Origin: Rhizobium sp. BK650 | GTDB lineage: Bacteria > Pseudomonadota > Alphaproteobacteria > Rhizobiales > Rhizobiaceae | Length of the DNA stretch: 64,000 bases | NCBI RefSeq assembly: GCF_014195325.1 | Contig: NZ_JACIBK010000006.1 | Span: 309,015 to 373,014, forward strand | Direction: 5' to 3' | Part shown: positions 55,389-64,000 of the stretch, one piece after another | How the letters are laid out: the number at the start of each line of letters is the position of its first letter | How positions within the stretch are numbered: position 1 is the stretch's first letter | The notes under the pieces: generated by a model | Seen by the model: the letters and a program-made list of their open reading frames with translations, nothing else | The model's database searches: none | Told to the model about the DNA's origin: nothing | Position numbers and translations under genes: made by a program

Positions 55389-55733
55389 CTATCGCCGAAT
55401 CGGCCCAGCTGCCCGAAGTGCCTTCGCCGCGGCAACAATGTTGACCAGCGCCGGACGCACCTCTTCCCATTTGTGCGTTTTCAATCCGCAATCCGGATTG
55501 ATCCAGAGCTGCCACTCGGTCAATCGCTCGCGCGCGCCAGCATCGAGCGAAACAGGACCGCTCTGCCAGCCATAGGCAGCGGGAACGGCTCCGACCATAA
55601 CGGCTGTGTCGAGCACATGGTCGTAAAGCGAGAAATCATTGGAGGGGATGACGTCGATCCCCTTCAGCTCCGGATCAACAGACCCGAAGATCGACGATGC
55701 GGCAAGCAAGCACCTGCCACATCCAATCGTCAA
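55389..55733 (-). pseudogene. metE: Remnant of B12-independent methionine synthase with large internal deletion
   Basis: The 114-residue frame contains [20 protein letters not shown], which is the N-terminal substrate-binding stretch of MetE (normally near residue 60). It then jumps within about 30 residues to [20 protein letters not shown], the C-terminal zinc-domain end of MetE (normally near residue 730). The full enzyme is about 770 residues, so roughly 650 are missing in frame. It cannot be an active methionine synthase. It sits upstream of the B12 riboswitch and nrd genes on the same strand. Confidence 0.8.
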
Positions 55734-55751
55734 GATGACATAAAGAAATTT

Positions 55752-58067
55752 TTATATCTTTATCCGCAACAGACGGAGGGCATTCATCGTCACCAGCACG
55801 GTCGCGCCCGTATCCGCAAGGATAGCCGGCCAAAGACCGGTAATGCCGGCGATAGTGGTAACGAGAAACACGGCCTTCAGCCCGAGAGCCATGGTGATGT
55901 TCTGGAAGATATTGCGCATGGTCCGTTTCGAAAGGTCGATCATGCGCGCCACATCGCCAACACGCCCGTGCAGCACCGCCGCATCCGCAGTTTCGAGCGC
56001 CACATCCGTGCCGCCGCCCATGGCGATGCCGACGTCGGCAGCAGCAAGAGCCGGCGCGTCGTTGATACCGTCGCCGACTTTGGCAACGAAAAGACCTTCG
56101 CGCTTCAATTCGCCGACGATGCGCTGCTTGTCCTGCGGCAGCAATTCGCCGCGCCAGTCGATGCCGAGATCGCCGGCGACGGCAGCTGCCGTGCGCTTGT
56201 TGTCGCCGGTCAGCATGATAGCGCGAACGCCTGCAGCCTTAAGCGTCGCGAGACCGCTTTTCGCATCCTCGCGTGGCTCATCGCGCATGGCAATCAAACC
56301 GGCAGCAACGCCATCAACAAGCAACACCGAGACGCTCTTTCCCGCGCCATTCAGCGCGGCAATCTGTTCATCCTGTTCAGTATTCAAGGCGTCCCTCTCC
56401 CGCGCAGCCGGAGGCGATAGCAGATCGAGCGTCTCGCCACCCACGTTGCCCGTCATGCCCTTGCCCGGCAGCGCCTCGACCTCGAAAGCCGGCGGCACTG
56501 GCGCGCCATCGGCTTTGGCGCGGTCGAGAATGGCAAGCGCCAGCGGATGGCTGGAGCCCTGTTCCAGCACCGCGGCGCGCGACAACACCTGCGCCTCCGA
56601 GCGCCCGTAGGAAACGATGTCCGTCACCTGCGGCTTGCCTTCCGTCAGCGTGCCTGTCTTGTCGAAGGCAACGGCCGTCACGTTGCGGAGCGATTCCAGG
56701 ACCGCTCCGCCCTTCATCAGCAACCCGTGGCGTGCGCCGGCCGAAAGCGAGGCAGCAATCGCAGCCGGCGTGGAAATGACGAGCGCGCAGGGGCAGCCGA
56801 TCAACAGGATCGCAAGGCCCTTGTAGATCCATTCGCCCCACGCCGCGCCCGCCAGCAGCGGCGGCAGGATCGCCACCAGAGCCGCCACGACGACAACGCC
56901 AGGTGTGTAATAACGCGAGAACCTGTCGATAAAGCGCTCCGTCGGCGCCTTGGATTCCTGCGCCTCCTCCACCAGCTTGACGACGCGGGCAATCGTATTG
57001 TCCTCGGCAGCGGCCGTCACGCGAACGCGCAATGCCGCATCGCCATTGACCGTACCGGCAAAGACGGTCTCGCCGGCACCCTTGCGTACTGGCGTGCTTT
57101 CGCCCGTCACCGGCGCTTCGTCGATGGCACTTTCACCGGACACGATTGTGCCGTCCGCAGAAATCCGGTCTCCCGGCCGCACGAGAATGATCGAGCCGAC
57201 GGCAAGCGTTTCGGCTGGCACTTCGTTCACTTCGCCGACGGTTTCAAGCAGCGCATTCTTCGGCACCAGCGCCGTCAGCGACTGGATGCTGGCGCGCGCC
57301 TTGCCAGCGGCAACGCCTTCCAGCAGCTCACCGACGAGGAACAGGAAGACGACCGTCGCCGCCTCTTCGCCGGCATTGATGATGACGGCACCGACGGCCG
57401 CAATCGTCATCAGCATTTCAATGGAAAAGGGAATGCCGGCAAGCGCCGCCATAGTGGCGCGCTTGGCGATCGGAACTAACCCGACCAGCATGGCAATGAC
57501 GAATGCATGGGAGGCGATCGACGGGACCAGATGACCCACCACATAGGCCGCCGCCAATGCCGCACCGGAAAGGATCGTCAACCGGCCCTTCTTGCTCTGC
57601 CACCACGGACCGGTCATCGGCCCATGATCATGGCCGTGCAGTCCTTCGATTTCCTCGGCACCATGCGAATGCCCATGACGGGAATGATCATGACTCGCAT
57701 GATCGTGATCATGGCCTTCATCGGAGTGGTCATGATGCTCGTGCCCGGCATGATCATGCTGATCGTGGTCGTGATGATCGTGCGCATCGTCATGATCCTT
57801 ATGCGCGTGATCGTGAGTACCTTTAGGTTTCTGAGCAGGCGCCTTACCCTTGAGTGGAGCGACGGAATAACCGAGGCCAGTTACCTTCTTCTCGATCGCC
57901 GTCAGATCGCTGCTGCCATCATGGCGCACTGTCATCGTGCCCGCCGTCACCGAGACGGAGACGTCCTCGACACCGTCCATACGCCTGACTGCGGTATCGA
58001 TTTTCGTTGCGCAAGCGGCGCAATCCATGCCGCCAACCCTGTACCGCACCTGCGCTGCTTCGCTCAT
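55752..58067 (-). CDS. zntA: Heavy-metal P1B-type ATPase (Zn/Cd/Pb exporter) with His-rich linker
   Basis: The 771-residue protein has an N-terminal metal-binding domain with CAAC (Cys16, Cys19). A linker of about 65 residues with about 25 histidines follows (near residues 84-150), then a P-type core: TGES, CPC metal site in IGCPCALV, DKTGT phosphorylation site, SSHPLA and GDGINDAP. This matches ZntA-like Zn2+/Cd2+/Pb2+ export. The ATG at 58067 has AAGGA 8 nt upstream (the codon at 58070 is TTG). It is divergent from its MerR regulator across a MerR-type promoter. Confidence 0.9.
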   Translation of the reverse strand: MSEAAQVRYRVGGMDCAACATKIDTAVRRMDGVEDVSVSVTAGTMTVRHDGSSDLTAIEKKVTGLGYSVAPLKGKAPAQKPKGTHDHAHKDHDDAHDHHDHDQHDHAGHEHHDHSDEGHDHDHASHDHSRHGHSHGAEEIEGLHGHDHGPMTGPWWQSKKGRLTILSGAALAAAYVVGHLVPSIASHAFVIAMLVGLVPIAKRATMAALAGIPFSIEMLMTIAAVGAVIINAGEEAATVVFLFLVGELLEGVAAGKARASIQSLTALVPKNALLETVGEVNEVPAETLAVGSIILVRPGDRISADGTIVSGESAIDEAPVTGESTPVRKGAGETVFAGTVNGDAALRVRVTAAAEDNTIARVVKLVEEAQESKAPTERFIDRFSRYYTPGVVVVAALVAILPPLLAGAAWGEWIYKGLAILLIGCPCALVISTPAAIAASLSAGARHGLLMKGGAVLESLRNVTAVAFDKTGTLTEGKPQVTDIVSYGRSEAQVLSRAAVLEQGSSHPLALAILDRAKADGAPVPPAFEVEALPGKGMTGNVGGETLDLLSPPAARERDALNTEQDEQIAALNGAGKSVSVLLVDGVAAGLIAMRDEPREDAKSGLATLKAAGVRAIMLTGDNKRTAAAVAGDLGIDWRGELLPQDKQRIVGELKREGLFVAKVGDGINDAPALAAADVGIAMGGGTDVALETADAAVLHGRVGDVARMIDLSKRTMRNIFQNITMALGLKAVFLVTTIAGITGLWPAILADTGATVLVTMNALRLLRIKI

Positions 58068-58097
58068 CAAGTAAATCCTTGCTTGTAGGCAGCACTC

Positions 58098-58128
58098 TTC
58101 CTACATCCTCTAGCGACTAGAGGTGCAA
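58098..58128 (-). promoter_or_regulatory. MerR-type promoter with 19-bp spacer and dyad
   Basis: On the minus strand TTGCAC (58123-58128) and TAGGAA (58098-58103) are separated by 19 bp. The spacer contains the perfect dyad CCTCTAG-CGA-CTAGAGG (58107-58123). An over-long spacer with such a dyad is the hallmark of ZntR/MerR-activated export genes. Confidence 0.85.
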
Positions 58129-58138
58129 GAGGAAAATC

Positions 58139-58561
58139 ATGAGAAAGATCACTATCGGCGAAGCCGCCCGTCAGAGCGGCGTCAAGGTGCCGACGATCCG
58201 CTACTATGAAGACATCGGCCTGCTTGCCAAACCCAGCCGCAGCGAGGGAAATCAGCGCTCCTATGAGCCGGCACATCTTAAGCGCCTCGCCTTCATCCGC
58301 CACGCGCGCGAACTCGGCTTCGAGATAGAAGCAATCCGCACGCTGCTTCACCTGCAGGACGATCCGCATCAGTCCTGCGCTTCCGCCGATGCCATTGCCA
58401 AGGCCCGCCTCATAGAAGTCGAACAGCGTATCCGCAGCTTGAAAGCGCTGAAAGCGGAACTGGAGCAGATGGTCGAGAGCTGCTGCCACGGCCGCGTCGA
58501 TCAATGCCGGGTCATCGAAGTGCTCGCCGACCACGGCAAGTGCCTGCATCCGCGTCACTGA
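58139..58561 (+). CDS. MerR-family metal-responsive regulator (ZntR/CadR-like)
   Basis: The 140-residue protein has a MerR winged HTH (IGEAARQSGVKVPTIRYYEDIGLL) and a long dimerisation helix. Metal ligands are at Cys80, Cys115, Cys116, Cys123 and Cys135, close to the ZntR pattern (Cys79, Cys114, Cys115, Cys124), which favours Zn2+/Cd2+/Pb2+ over Cu+. It is divergent from zntA and would activate it by distorting the 19-bp spacer. The start has AGAGG upstream. Confidence 0.9.
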   Translation: MRKITIGEAARQSGVKVPTIRYYEDIGLLAKPSRSEGNQRSYEPAHLKRLAFIRHARELGFEIEAIRTLLHLQDDPHQSCASADAIAKARLIEVEQRIRSLKALKAELEQMVESCCHGRVDQCRVIEVLADHGKCLHPRH

Positions 58562-58599
58562 CACTTGCGCTTGAGTTTTACCCGCTTCAAGAAGACGCA

Positions 58600-59811
58600 A
58601 TGGAAAAGAAGACGATTGCGATCATCGGCGGCGGTCCCGCAGGCTTGTCAGCGGCCGAAATATTATCGGAAGGCGGCCATGCCGTCGCTGTCTATGACGC
58701 GATGCCGACCTTCGCCCGCAAGTTTCTGCTCGCCGGCAAGTCGGGCCTCAACATCACGCATTCGGAAGAGTACGACCGGTTCGCCACTCGCTTCAACGAC
58801 GCCAATGTCAGTCTCCGCCCGGCCCTCGATGCCTTCACTCCGGCCGATATCCGCACCTGGGCGGCCGGACTCGGCACAGAAACCTTCGTCGGCTCGTCCG
58901 GCCGCGTCTTCCCCAATGTCATGAAGGCGTCGCCGCTTCTGCGCGCCTGGCTCGCCCGGCTGGAAGCCCGCGGCGTCAGCTTCTTTACACGCCATCGCTG
59001 GACCGGCTTCGAGGACGGCGGACATAGTTTCGAAACGCCGGACGGGCGCAAAACCATTTCCTGCGATGCCACATTGCTCGCGCTTGGCGGCGCCAGCTAC
59101 CCCCGGCTCGGCTCCGATGCGGCCTGGGTGCCGACGCTTGTCGATCGCGGTATTACAATCGCTCCATTCCAGCCCGCCAATTGCGGTTTCGACGTCGCCT
59201 GGAGCGATCTCTTCCGCGAACGCTTTGCCGGCGAGCCTGTGAAATCCGCCACGGCAACCTCCTCCGCGGGCACATTTCCCGGTGAATTCGTCATCACCAG
59301 CCACGGCATAGAGGGAAGCCTTGTTTATGCGCATGCTGCCGCCCTGCGCGATCGTATGCTCGGCGAAGGCACGGCATTCTTGAGCCTTGATCTCGCCCCC
59401 GGCCGCACGCTGGATCGCCTTGCCCGCGACCTTGCCCGGCAGGATACGAAATCGAGTTTCTCCAACCGGCTGCGCAAAGGCGCCGGCCTCGACGGCGTGA
59501 AAGCCGCATTGCTACGCGAACTGACGCTGGAGGCCGACCGCAACGATCCGCAAAAGCTCGCCGCTGCCATCAAAGCACTGCGGGTCCCGCTTTTGCGCCC
59601 GCGTCCGGTCGCCGAGGCCATCTCGTCAGCCGGCGGCATCGCCTGGAATGAGATTGATGAACACTACATGCTGAAACATCTCCCCGGCATCTTCGCCGCC
59701 GGAGAGATGCTGGATTGGGAAGCGCCGACCGGCGGCTACCTGCTCACAGCCTGTTTCGCCACGGGCCGTGCCGCGGCGAGAGGCATCGAAAGCTGGCTCA
59801 GCCTCGAGTGA
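58600..59811 (+). CDS. HI0933-like flavoprotein (NAD(P)/FAD-dependent oxidoreductase)
   Basis: The 403-residue protein opens with the FAD-binding IIGGGPAGLSAAEILSEGG and contains LLAGKSGLNITHSE, LALGGASYPRLGSDA and the C-terminal GIFAAGEMLDWEAPTGGYLL of the BaiN/HI0933 family (TIGR03862-type). The biological substrate is unknown. The start at 58600 gives the family N-terminus; an in-frame start at 58504 lies within merR. It is 38 nt downstream of merR in the same direction and may be co-transcribed. Confidence 0.8.
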   Translation: MEKKTIAIIGGGPAGLSAAEILSEGGHAVAVYDAMPTFARKFLLAGKSGLNITHSEEYDRFATRFNDANVSLRPALDAFTPADIRTWAAGLGTETFVGSSGRVFPNVMKASPLLRAWLARLEARGVSFFTRHRWTGFEDGGHSFETPDGRKTISCDATLLALGGASYPRLGSDAAWVPTLVDRGITIAPFQPANCGFDVAWSDLFRERFAGEPVKSATATSSAGTFPGEFVITSHGIEGSLVYAHAAALRDRMLGEGTAFLSLDLAPGRTLDRLARDLARQDTKSSFSNRLRKGAGLDGVKAALLRELTLEADRNDPQKLAAAIKALRVPLLRPRPVAEAISSAGGIAWNEIDEHYMLKHLPGIFAAGEMLDWEAPTGGYLLTACFATGRAAARGIESWLSLE

Positions 59812-59918
59812 AGGCAAAAGTCGGCATGCGGATTGAGGAAGTGGATTTCGAACGTGTGGCCGCCGACCGGCCAGGGTCGCGCACCAGCTGATGGAGCGGC
59901 ATGAGCAGCGGGGCCCAC

Positions 59919-59936
59919 TGTCTCAGAAATGCGACA
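59919..59936. promoter_or_regulatory. Operator-like repeat upstream of the AcoR-like gene
   Basis: TGTCTCA-N4-TGCGACA (59919-59936) has one mismatch from a perfect 7-4-7 palindrome. It matches the perfect copy at 61051-61068 upstream of the aldehyde dehydrogenase gene, pointing to autoregulation by the AcoR-like protein between them. Confidence 0.6.
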
Positions 59937-60044
59937 CTCGCCATCCGACAAATTCGATCCATGCAATCCACCGCCATGCCGGTCCGATTGCAAAGACGCT
60001 GCATTTAAATCAGAATGTGCGCAAGTTCCGTGGGAGGAGCCTTC

Positions 60045-61004
60045 ATGCACGAACAATCCGCTCATGCGGAACATGTCTATACGTGCGCCCAGCAACACTC
60101 GGCTGCGGCCAGTTCGCCGATTGTGGCTTCATGGCGCCGTTGCATGACCATGTATCAGCTTGCGCCAGAAGAAAAACGCGCGCCACTGCGTCTCACGGAC
60201 CAGGAATTCCGCCTTGCGCGCGAGGAATCCGAACAATTGATGACGGATGCCCGCGAGGAACTCGATCGGCTTTTCACGACGGTCGGTAAGGCCGGCTGCT
60301 GTCTGCTGTTGACGGATCGTAACGGCATAGCGCTGGAGCGCCGCGGTGCTGTCGGCAATGACAAGGAATTCCACGATCTAGGCCTCTGGATAGGCTCAGT
60401 CTGGACCGAAGCGAGTATCGGTACCAACGGCATCGGCACAGCCCTTGCCGATGGGCGTTCCGTCGCCGTCTTTCGCGACCAGCACTTCTTCTGCTCCAAC
60501 ATCAAGCTGAGCTGCACCACCGCGCCGATCCGCGATCACCGTGGGAACCTCGCTGCCGCCCTCGACATCTCCACCTGCCGCGATGACGTCAACGAGATGA
60601 CGCTCACCATTCTCTCGCAAGCCGTGCGGGATGCCGCGATGCGCATCGAACTCAATCTGTTCCGTTCCGCTTTCGCCGGCGCCCGCTTCGTCATGGTCCC
60701 GGCCGGTGCCAATTCCGTCAATGCATTGCTGGCCGTCGACCGCCATGACCTCGTTCTCGGCGCCACGCGCGCCGCTCGCCTAGCCCTCAAGCTTGACGAC
60801 AGCCATATTGCCGCCGGCATCCCCGCCTCCGATGCGCTGCATGAAGGCCGGGTCTCGCAGGAAGAAGAAATGGCGGAGGCGGAAAAGGCCGCTCTCCTGC
60901 GGGCGCTGTCCCGCACCCATGGCAATGTCTCCCAGGCTGCCACAGCCCTTGGCATTAGCCGCGCCACGCTGCACCGAAAGATGAAGAAGCTCGACCTGCA
61001 CTGA
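60045..61004 (+). CDS. AcoR-like transcriptional regulator without AAA+ domain
   Basis: The 319-residue protein has an AcoR-type N-terminal region (SSPIVASWRRC, then a GAF-like domain about 75-205 with TEASIGTNGIGTAL) and a C-terminal Fis-type HTH (NVSQAATALGISRATLHRKMKKL). The central sigma54-activating AAA+ ATPase domain of true AcoR (about 240 residues with GAFTGA) is absent. The ATG at 60045 has GGGAGGAG 5 nt upstream; 60015 does not. It probably senses an alcohol/aldehyde-related signal and controls the downstream ALDH. Confidence 0.85.
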   Translation: MHEQSAHAEHVYTCAQQHSAAASSPIVASWRRCMTMYQLAPEEKRAPLRLTDQEFRLAREESEQLMTDAREELDRLFTTVGKAGCCLLLTDRNGIALERRGAVGNDKEFHDLGLWIGSVWTEASIGTNGIGTALADGRSVAVFRDQHFFCSNIKLSCTTAPIRDHRGNLAAALDISTCRDDVNEMTLTILSQAVRDAAMRIELNLFRSAFAGARFVMVPAGANSVNALLAVDRHDLVLGATRAARLALKLDDSHIAAGIPASDALHEGRVSQEEEMAEAEKAALLRALSRTHGNVSQAATALGISRATLHRKMKKLDLH

Positions 61005-61029
61005 CGCGGGACGATAGGTTCGATCACCA

Positions 61030-61068
61030 TGTCGTAGCGGTGCGGGAACCTGTCGCAGCTCTGCGACA
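61030..61068. promoter_or_regulatory. Tandem operator upstream of the aldehyde dehydrogenase gene
   Basis: A perfect 7-4-7 palindrome TGTCGCA-N4-TGCGACA lies at 61051-61068. A degenerate copy TGTCGTA-N4-TGCGGGA lies at 61030-61047, exactly 21 bp (two turns) upstream. The same motif precedes the AcoR-like gene. Confidence 0.65.
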
Positions 61069-61172
61069 CTGTGCACTGCGGTATTGGTGAGCTCCCCTAT
61101 CCCCCCGGGCAAAAGCGACACAGAGTCCCCCCACTGGTTCATTCCGGAACCTGATCATCAAGGGAGGATGAC

Positions 61173-62681
<1,509 letters not shown>

Positions 62682-62708
62682 GAGGCGATCAATCGTGCTA
62701 CTATCGAG

Positions 62709-62732
62709 CCTCCTCCCTTTACGGGGAGGAGG
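62709..62732 (+). promoter_or_regulatory. Hairpin with an anti-Shine-Dalgarno arm before the DUF779 gene
   Basis: CCTCCTCCC (62709-62717) pairs perfectly with GGGAGGAGG (62724-62732). The same left arm could pair with GGAGGAGG (62742-62749), the ribosome site of the DUF779 gene. Only one pairing can form at a time. Confidence 0.45.
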
Positions 62733-62754
62733 TATTGTCTTGGAGGAGGCAATC

Positions 62755-63150
62755 ATGGAACAGACGATCAATCGCGAACCACGCGTGCTCGCCACCGATG
62801 CAGCGCTCGACCTCATCAAAGAAATCCAGAGGGATTATCCTGATATCCTCTTCCACCAGTCCGGCGGCTGCTGCGACGGCTCCTCTCCCATGTGCTATCC
62901 CACGGACGATTTCATCGTCGGCGACCAGGATGTGAAGCTCGGGGAGATCGGCGGCGTGCCCGTCTATATCAGCGCCAGCCAATTCGAGGCCTGGAAGCAC
63001 ACGCAGCTCATCATCGATGTCGTGCCTGGCCGAGGAGGCATGTTTTCGCTCGATAACGGCCGCGAGAAGCGTTTCCTCACCCGTTCGCGCCTGTTCGGTG
63101 GCGGCGAGGCTTGTGCCATTCCCGATGTCAGGGTGCGAGCGACGACCTGA
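62755..63150 (+). CDS. DUF779 family protein
   Basis: The 131-residue protein has a Cys-rich stretch ([17 protein letters not shown]) and [11 protein letters not shown] near the end, as in DUF779. Such genes commonly adjoin aldehyde dehydrogenase genes in proteobacteria and actinobacteria; the function is unknown. GGAGGAGG lies 5 nt before the ATG at 62755. It is 73 nt from the ALDH gene. Confidence 0.85.
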   Translation: MEQTINREPRVLATDAALDLIKEIQRDYPDILFHQSGGCCDGSSPMCYPTDDFIVGDQDVKLGEIGGVPVYISASQFEAWKHTQLIIDVVPGRGGMFSLDNGREKRFLTRSRLFGGGEACAIPDVRVRATT

Positions 63151-63236
63151 TCGGCCGCTCCTGTAGTATTCCCTTATTACCCGCGATCCGCGATCCTTTG
63201 TTAAAGTCCATCTGTTGGTTTTTACGGGAGGAAGAA

Positions 63237-63833
63237 ATGCCAGCGAGCAAGATCCTGATGATCACAGGCGATTTCACTGAAGATTACGAAACCATGGTAC
63301 CGTTCCAGACGCTGCTTGCCTGCGGCTATACGGTCCATGCCGTTTGCCCCGGCAAGACTGCCGGCCAGACGGTCGCTACCGCCATACATGATTTCGAAGG
63401 CGACCAGACCTATTCCGAAAAGCGCGGCCATAATTTCGCGCTGAATGCCACTTTCGAAAGCGTGCGCGCCGAAGATTACGACGCGCTCGTCATTCCCGGC
63501 GGCCGCGCACCGGAATATCTGCGCCTCAATCCCGATGTCATCAAGGCTGTGAGGCATTTCTTCGATGCCAATAAGCCGGTTGCAGCAATCTGCCACGGCG
63601 CCCAGCTTCTGGCGGCTGCAGGCGTCCTGAAGGACCGCACCTGCTCGGCCTACCCCGCCTGCCGCCCGGAAGTGGAACTGGCTGGCGCCACCTACGCCGA
63701 CATCGCCATCACCGATGCGGTTTCCGATGGCAATCTCGTCACTGCACCAGCCTGGCCGGCCCATCCCTCGTGGCTGCGCCAGTTCATGACGGTGCTCGAT
63801 GCGGCAACGGTTCTGGAGACCAACGCCGCCTGA
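63237..63833 (+). CDS. DJ-1/PfpI-family protein
   Basis: The 198-residue protein has the DJ-1/PfpI fold with the conserved acidic residue early (DFTEDYETM) and the nucleophile Cys119 in [10 protein letters not shown]. Such proteins act as glyoxalase III/deglycase-like or stress proteins, and activity is not deducible. GGGAGGAAGAA precedes the ATG. It is 86 nt after DUF779. Confidence 0.85.
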   Translation: MPASKILMITGDFTEDYETMVPFQTLLACGYTVHAVCPGKTAGQTVATAIHDFEGDQTYSEKRGHNFALNATFESVRAEDYDALVIPGGRAPEYLRLNPDVIKAVRHFFDANKPVAAICHGAQLLAAAGVLKDRTCSAYPACRPEVELAGATYADIAITDAVSDGNLVTAPAWPAHPSWLRQFMTVLDAATVLETNAA

Positions 63834-63848
63834 GCGGGCTAGAGCGTC

Positions 63849-63908
<60 letters not shown>

Positions 63909-64000
63909 CGTCCATGCGTGTCATCTCCAGCTTAAATCTTCCGGCCGAATATAAAGCGCTCCGGTTTCGCCGCAAGCACCTTGCAGCTCAAGGATAACAA

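Noticed and set aside
55154..55438. 94-residue minus-strand frame over the riboswitch region
   Set aside because: It runs through the conserved riboswitch boxes and out of frame through the metE relic.
61069..61172. Sigma54 (-24/-12) promoter before the aldehyde dehydrogenase
   Set aside because: No TGGC-N9-TTGC-type pair with proper spacing was found, and the regulator lacks the AAA+ domain needed for sigma54 activation.

Overview
The window is about 61% GC and reads as a chromosomal stretch of a rhizobial alphaproteobacterium (Rhizobium or a close relative). The evidence is a SmoEFGK-MtlK polyol operon, ExoD, many CUT1 sugar ABC transporters each with a LacI, SorC or RpiR regulator, an nrdHIEF operon under a cobalamin riboswitch, and nearly continuous dense coding. 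I saw no rRNA, tRNA, CRISPR array, prophage or intact insertion sequence. Species cannot be decided from sequence alone.

Layout. 1-5.6 kb: the 5' end of transaldolase (minus strand, running off the window), a SorC-family regulator, an Ada-like DNA alkylation repair protein, a DUF2244 membrane protein, endonuclease III, a CysZ-like membrane protein and an RpiR regulator. 5.6-14.9 kb: a minus-strand polyol operon led by a SorC-type regulator and then smoE (binding protein), smoF, smoG, smoK, mtlK, a HAD phosphatase and an FGGY pentulose kinase; palindromic operators and an internal terminator are visible. 15-18.6 kb: exoD, then a ROK sugar kinase facing a GH20 beta-N-acetylhexosaminidase. 19-24.1 kb: a TetR-RND efflux operon with a long palindrome before tetR. 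24.2-28.1 kb: an OsmC-type peroxidase, a GntR regulator with galactonate-type dehydratase, a DoxX protein and an SDR. A 133-bp nested palindromic element (28168-28300) follows.

28.4-43.9 kb: an adenylate cyclase; a LacI regulator divergent from a PhyH dioxygenase-SDR-SMP-30 module; an HTH-only RpiR protein; a ThuA-like protein with an ABC importer; and a divergent Gfo/Idh/MocA oxidoreductase-LacI-21-codon ORF-GH2 glycosidase operon. 43.9-50.9 kb: a GtsABC-like glucose/mannose-type ABC importer with its LacI regulator and a second adenylate cyclase.

51-58.6 kb: nrdHIEF (class Ib ribonucleotide reductase) behind a well-formed cobalamin riboswitch, next to a remnant of B12-independent methionine synthase metE with a very large internal deletion; then a Zn/Cd/Pb P-type ATPase with a His-rich linker and its divergent ZntR-like MerR regulator. 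58.6-64 kb: a flavoprotein, an AcoR-like regulator lacking the AAA+ domain, an ExaC-like aldehyde dehydrogenase, DUF779 and DJ-1/PfpI proteins, and finally a 60-nt nearly pure G tract.

The overall theme is sugar and polyol scavenging: several import-plus-catabolism units, each with a local regulator and recognisable operators. The most noteworthy items are the B12 riboswitch/nrd/metE-relic neighbourhood, the shared TGTCGCA-N4-TGCGACA operators of the AAA+-less AcoR unit, the nested palindrome at 28.2 kb, the dioxygenase-containing catabolic module, and the small ORF coupled to the GH2 gene.
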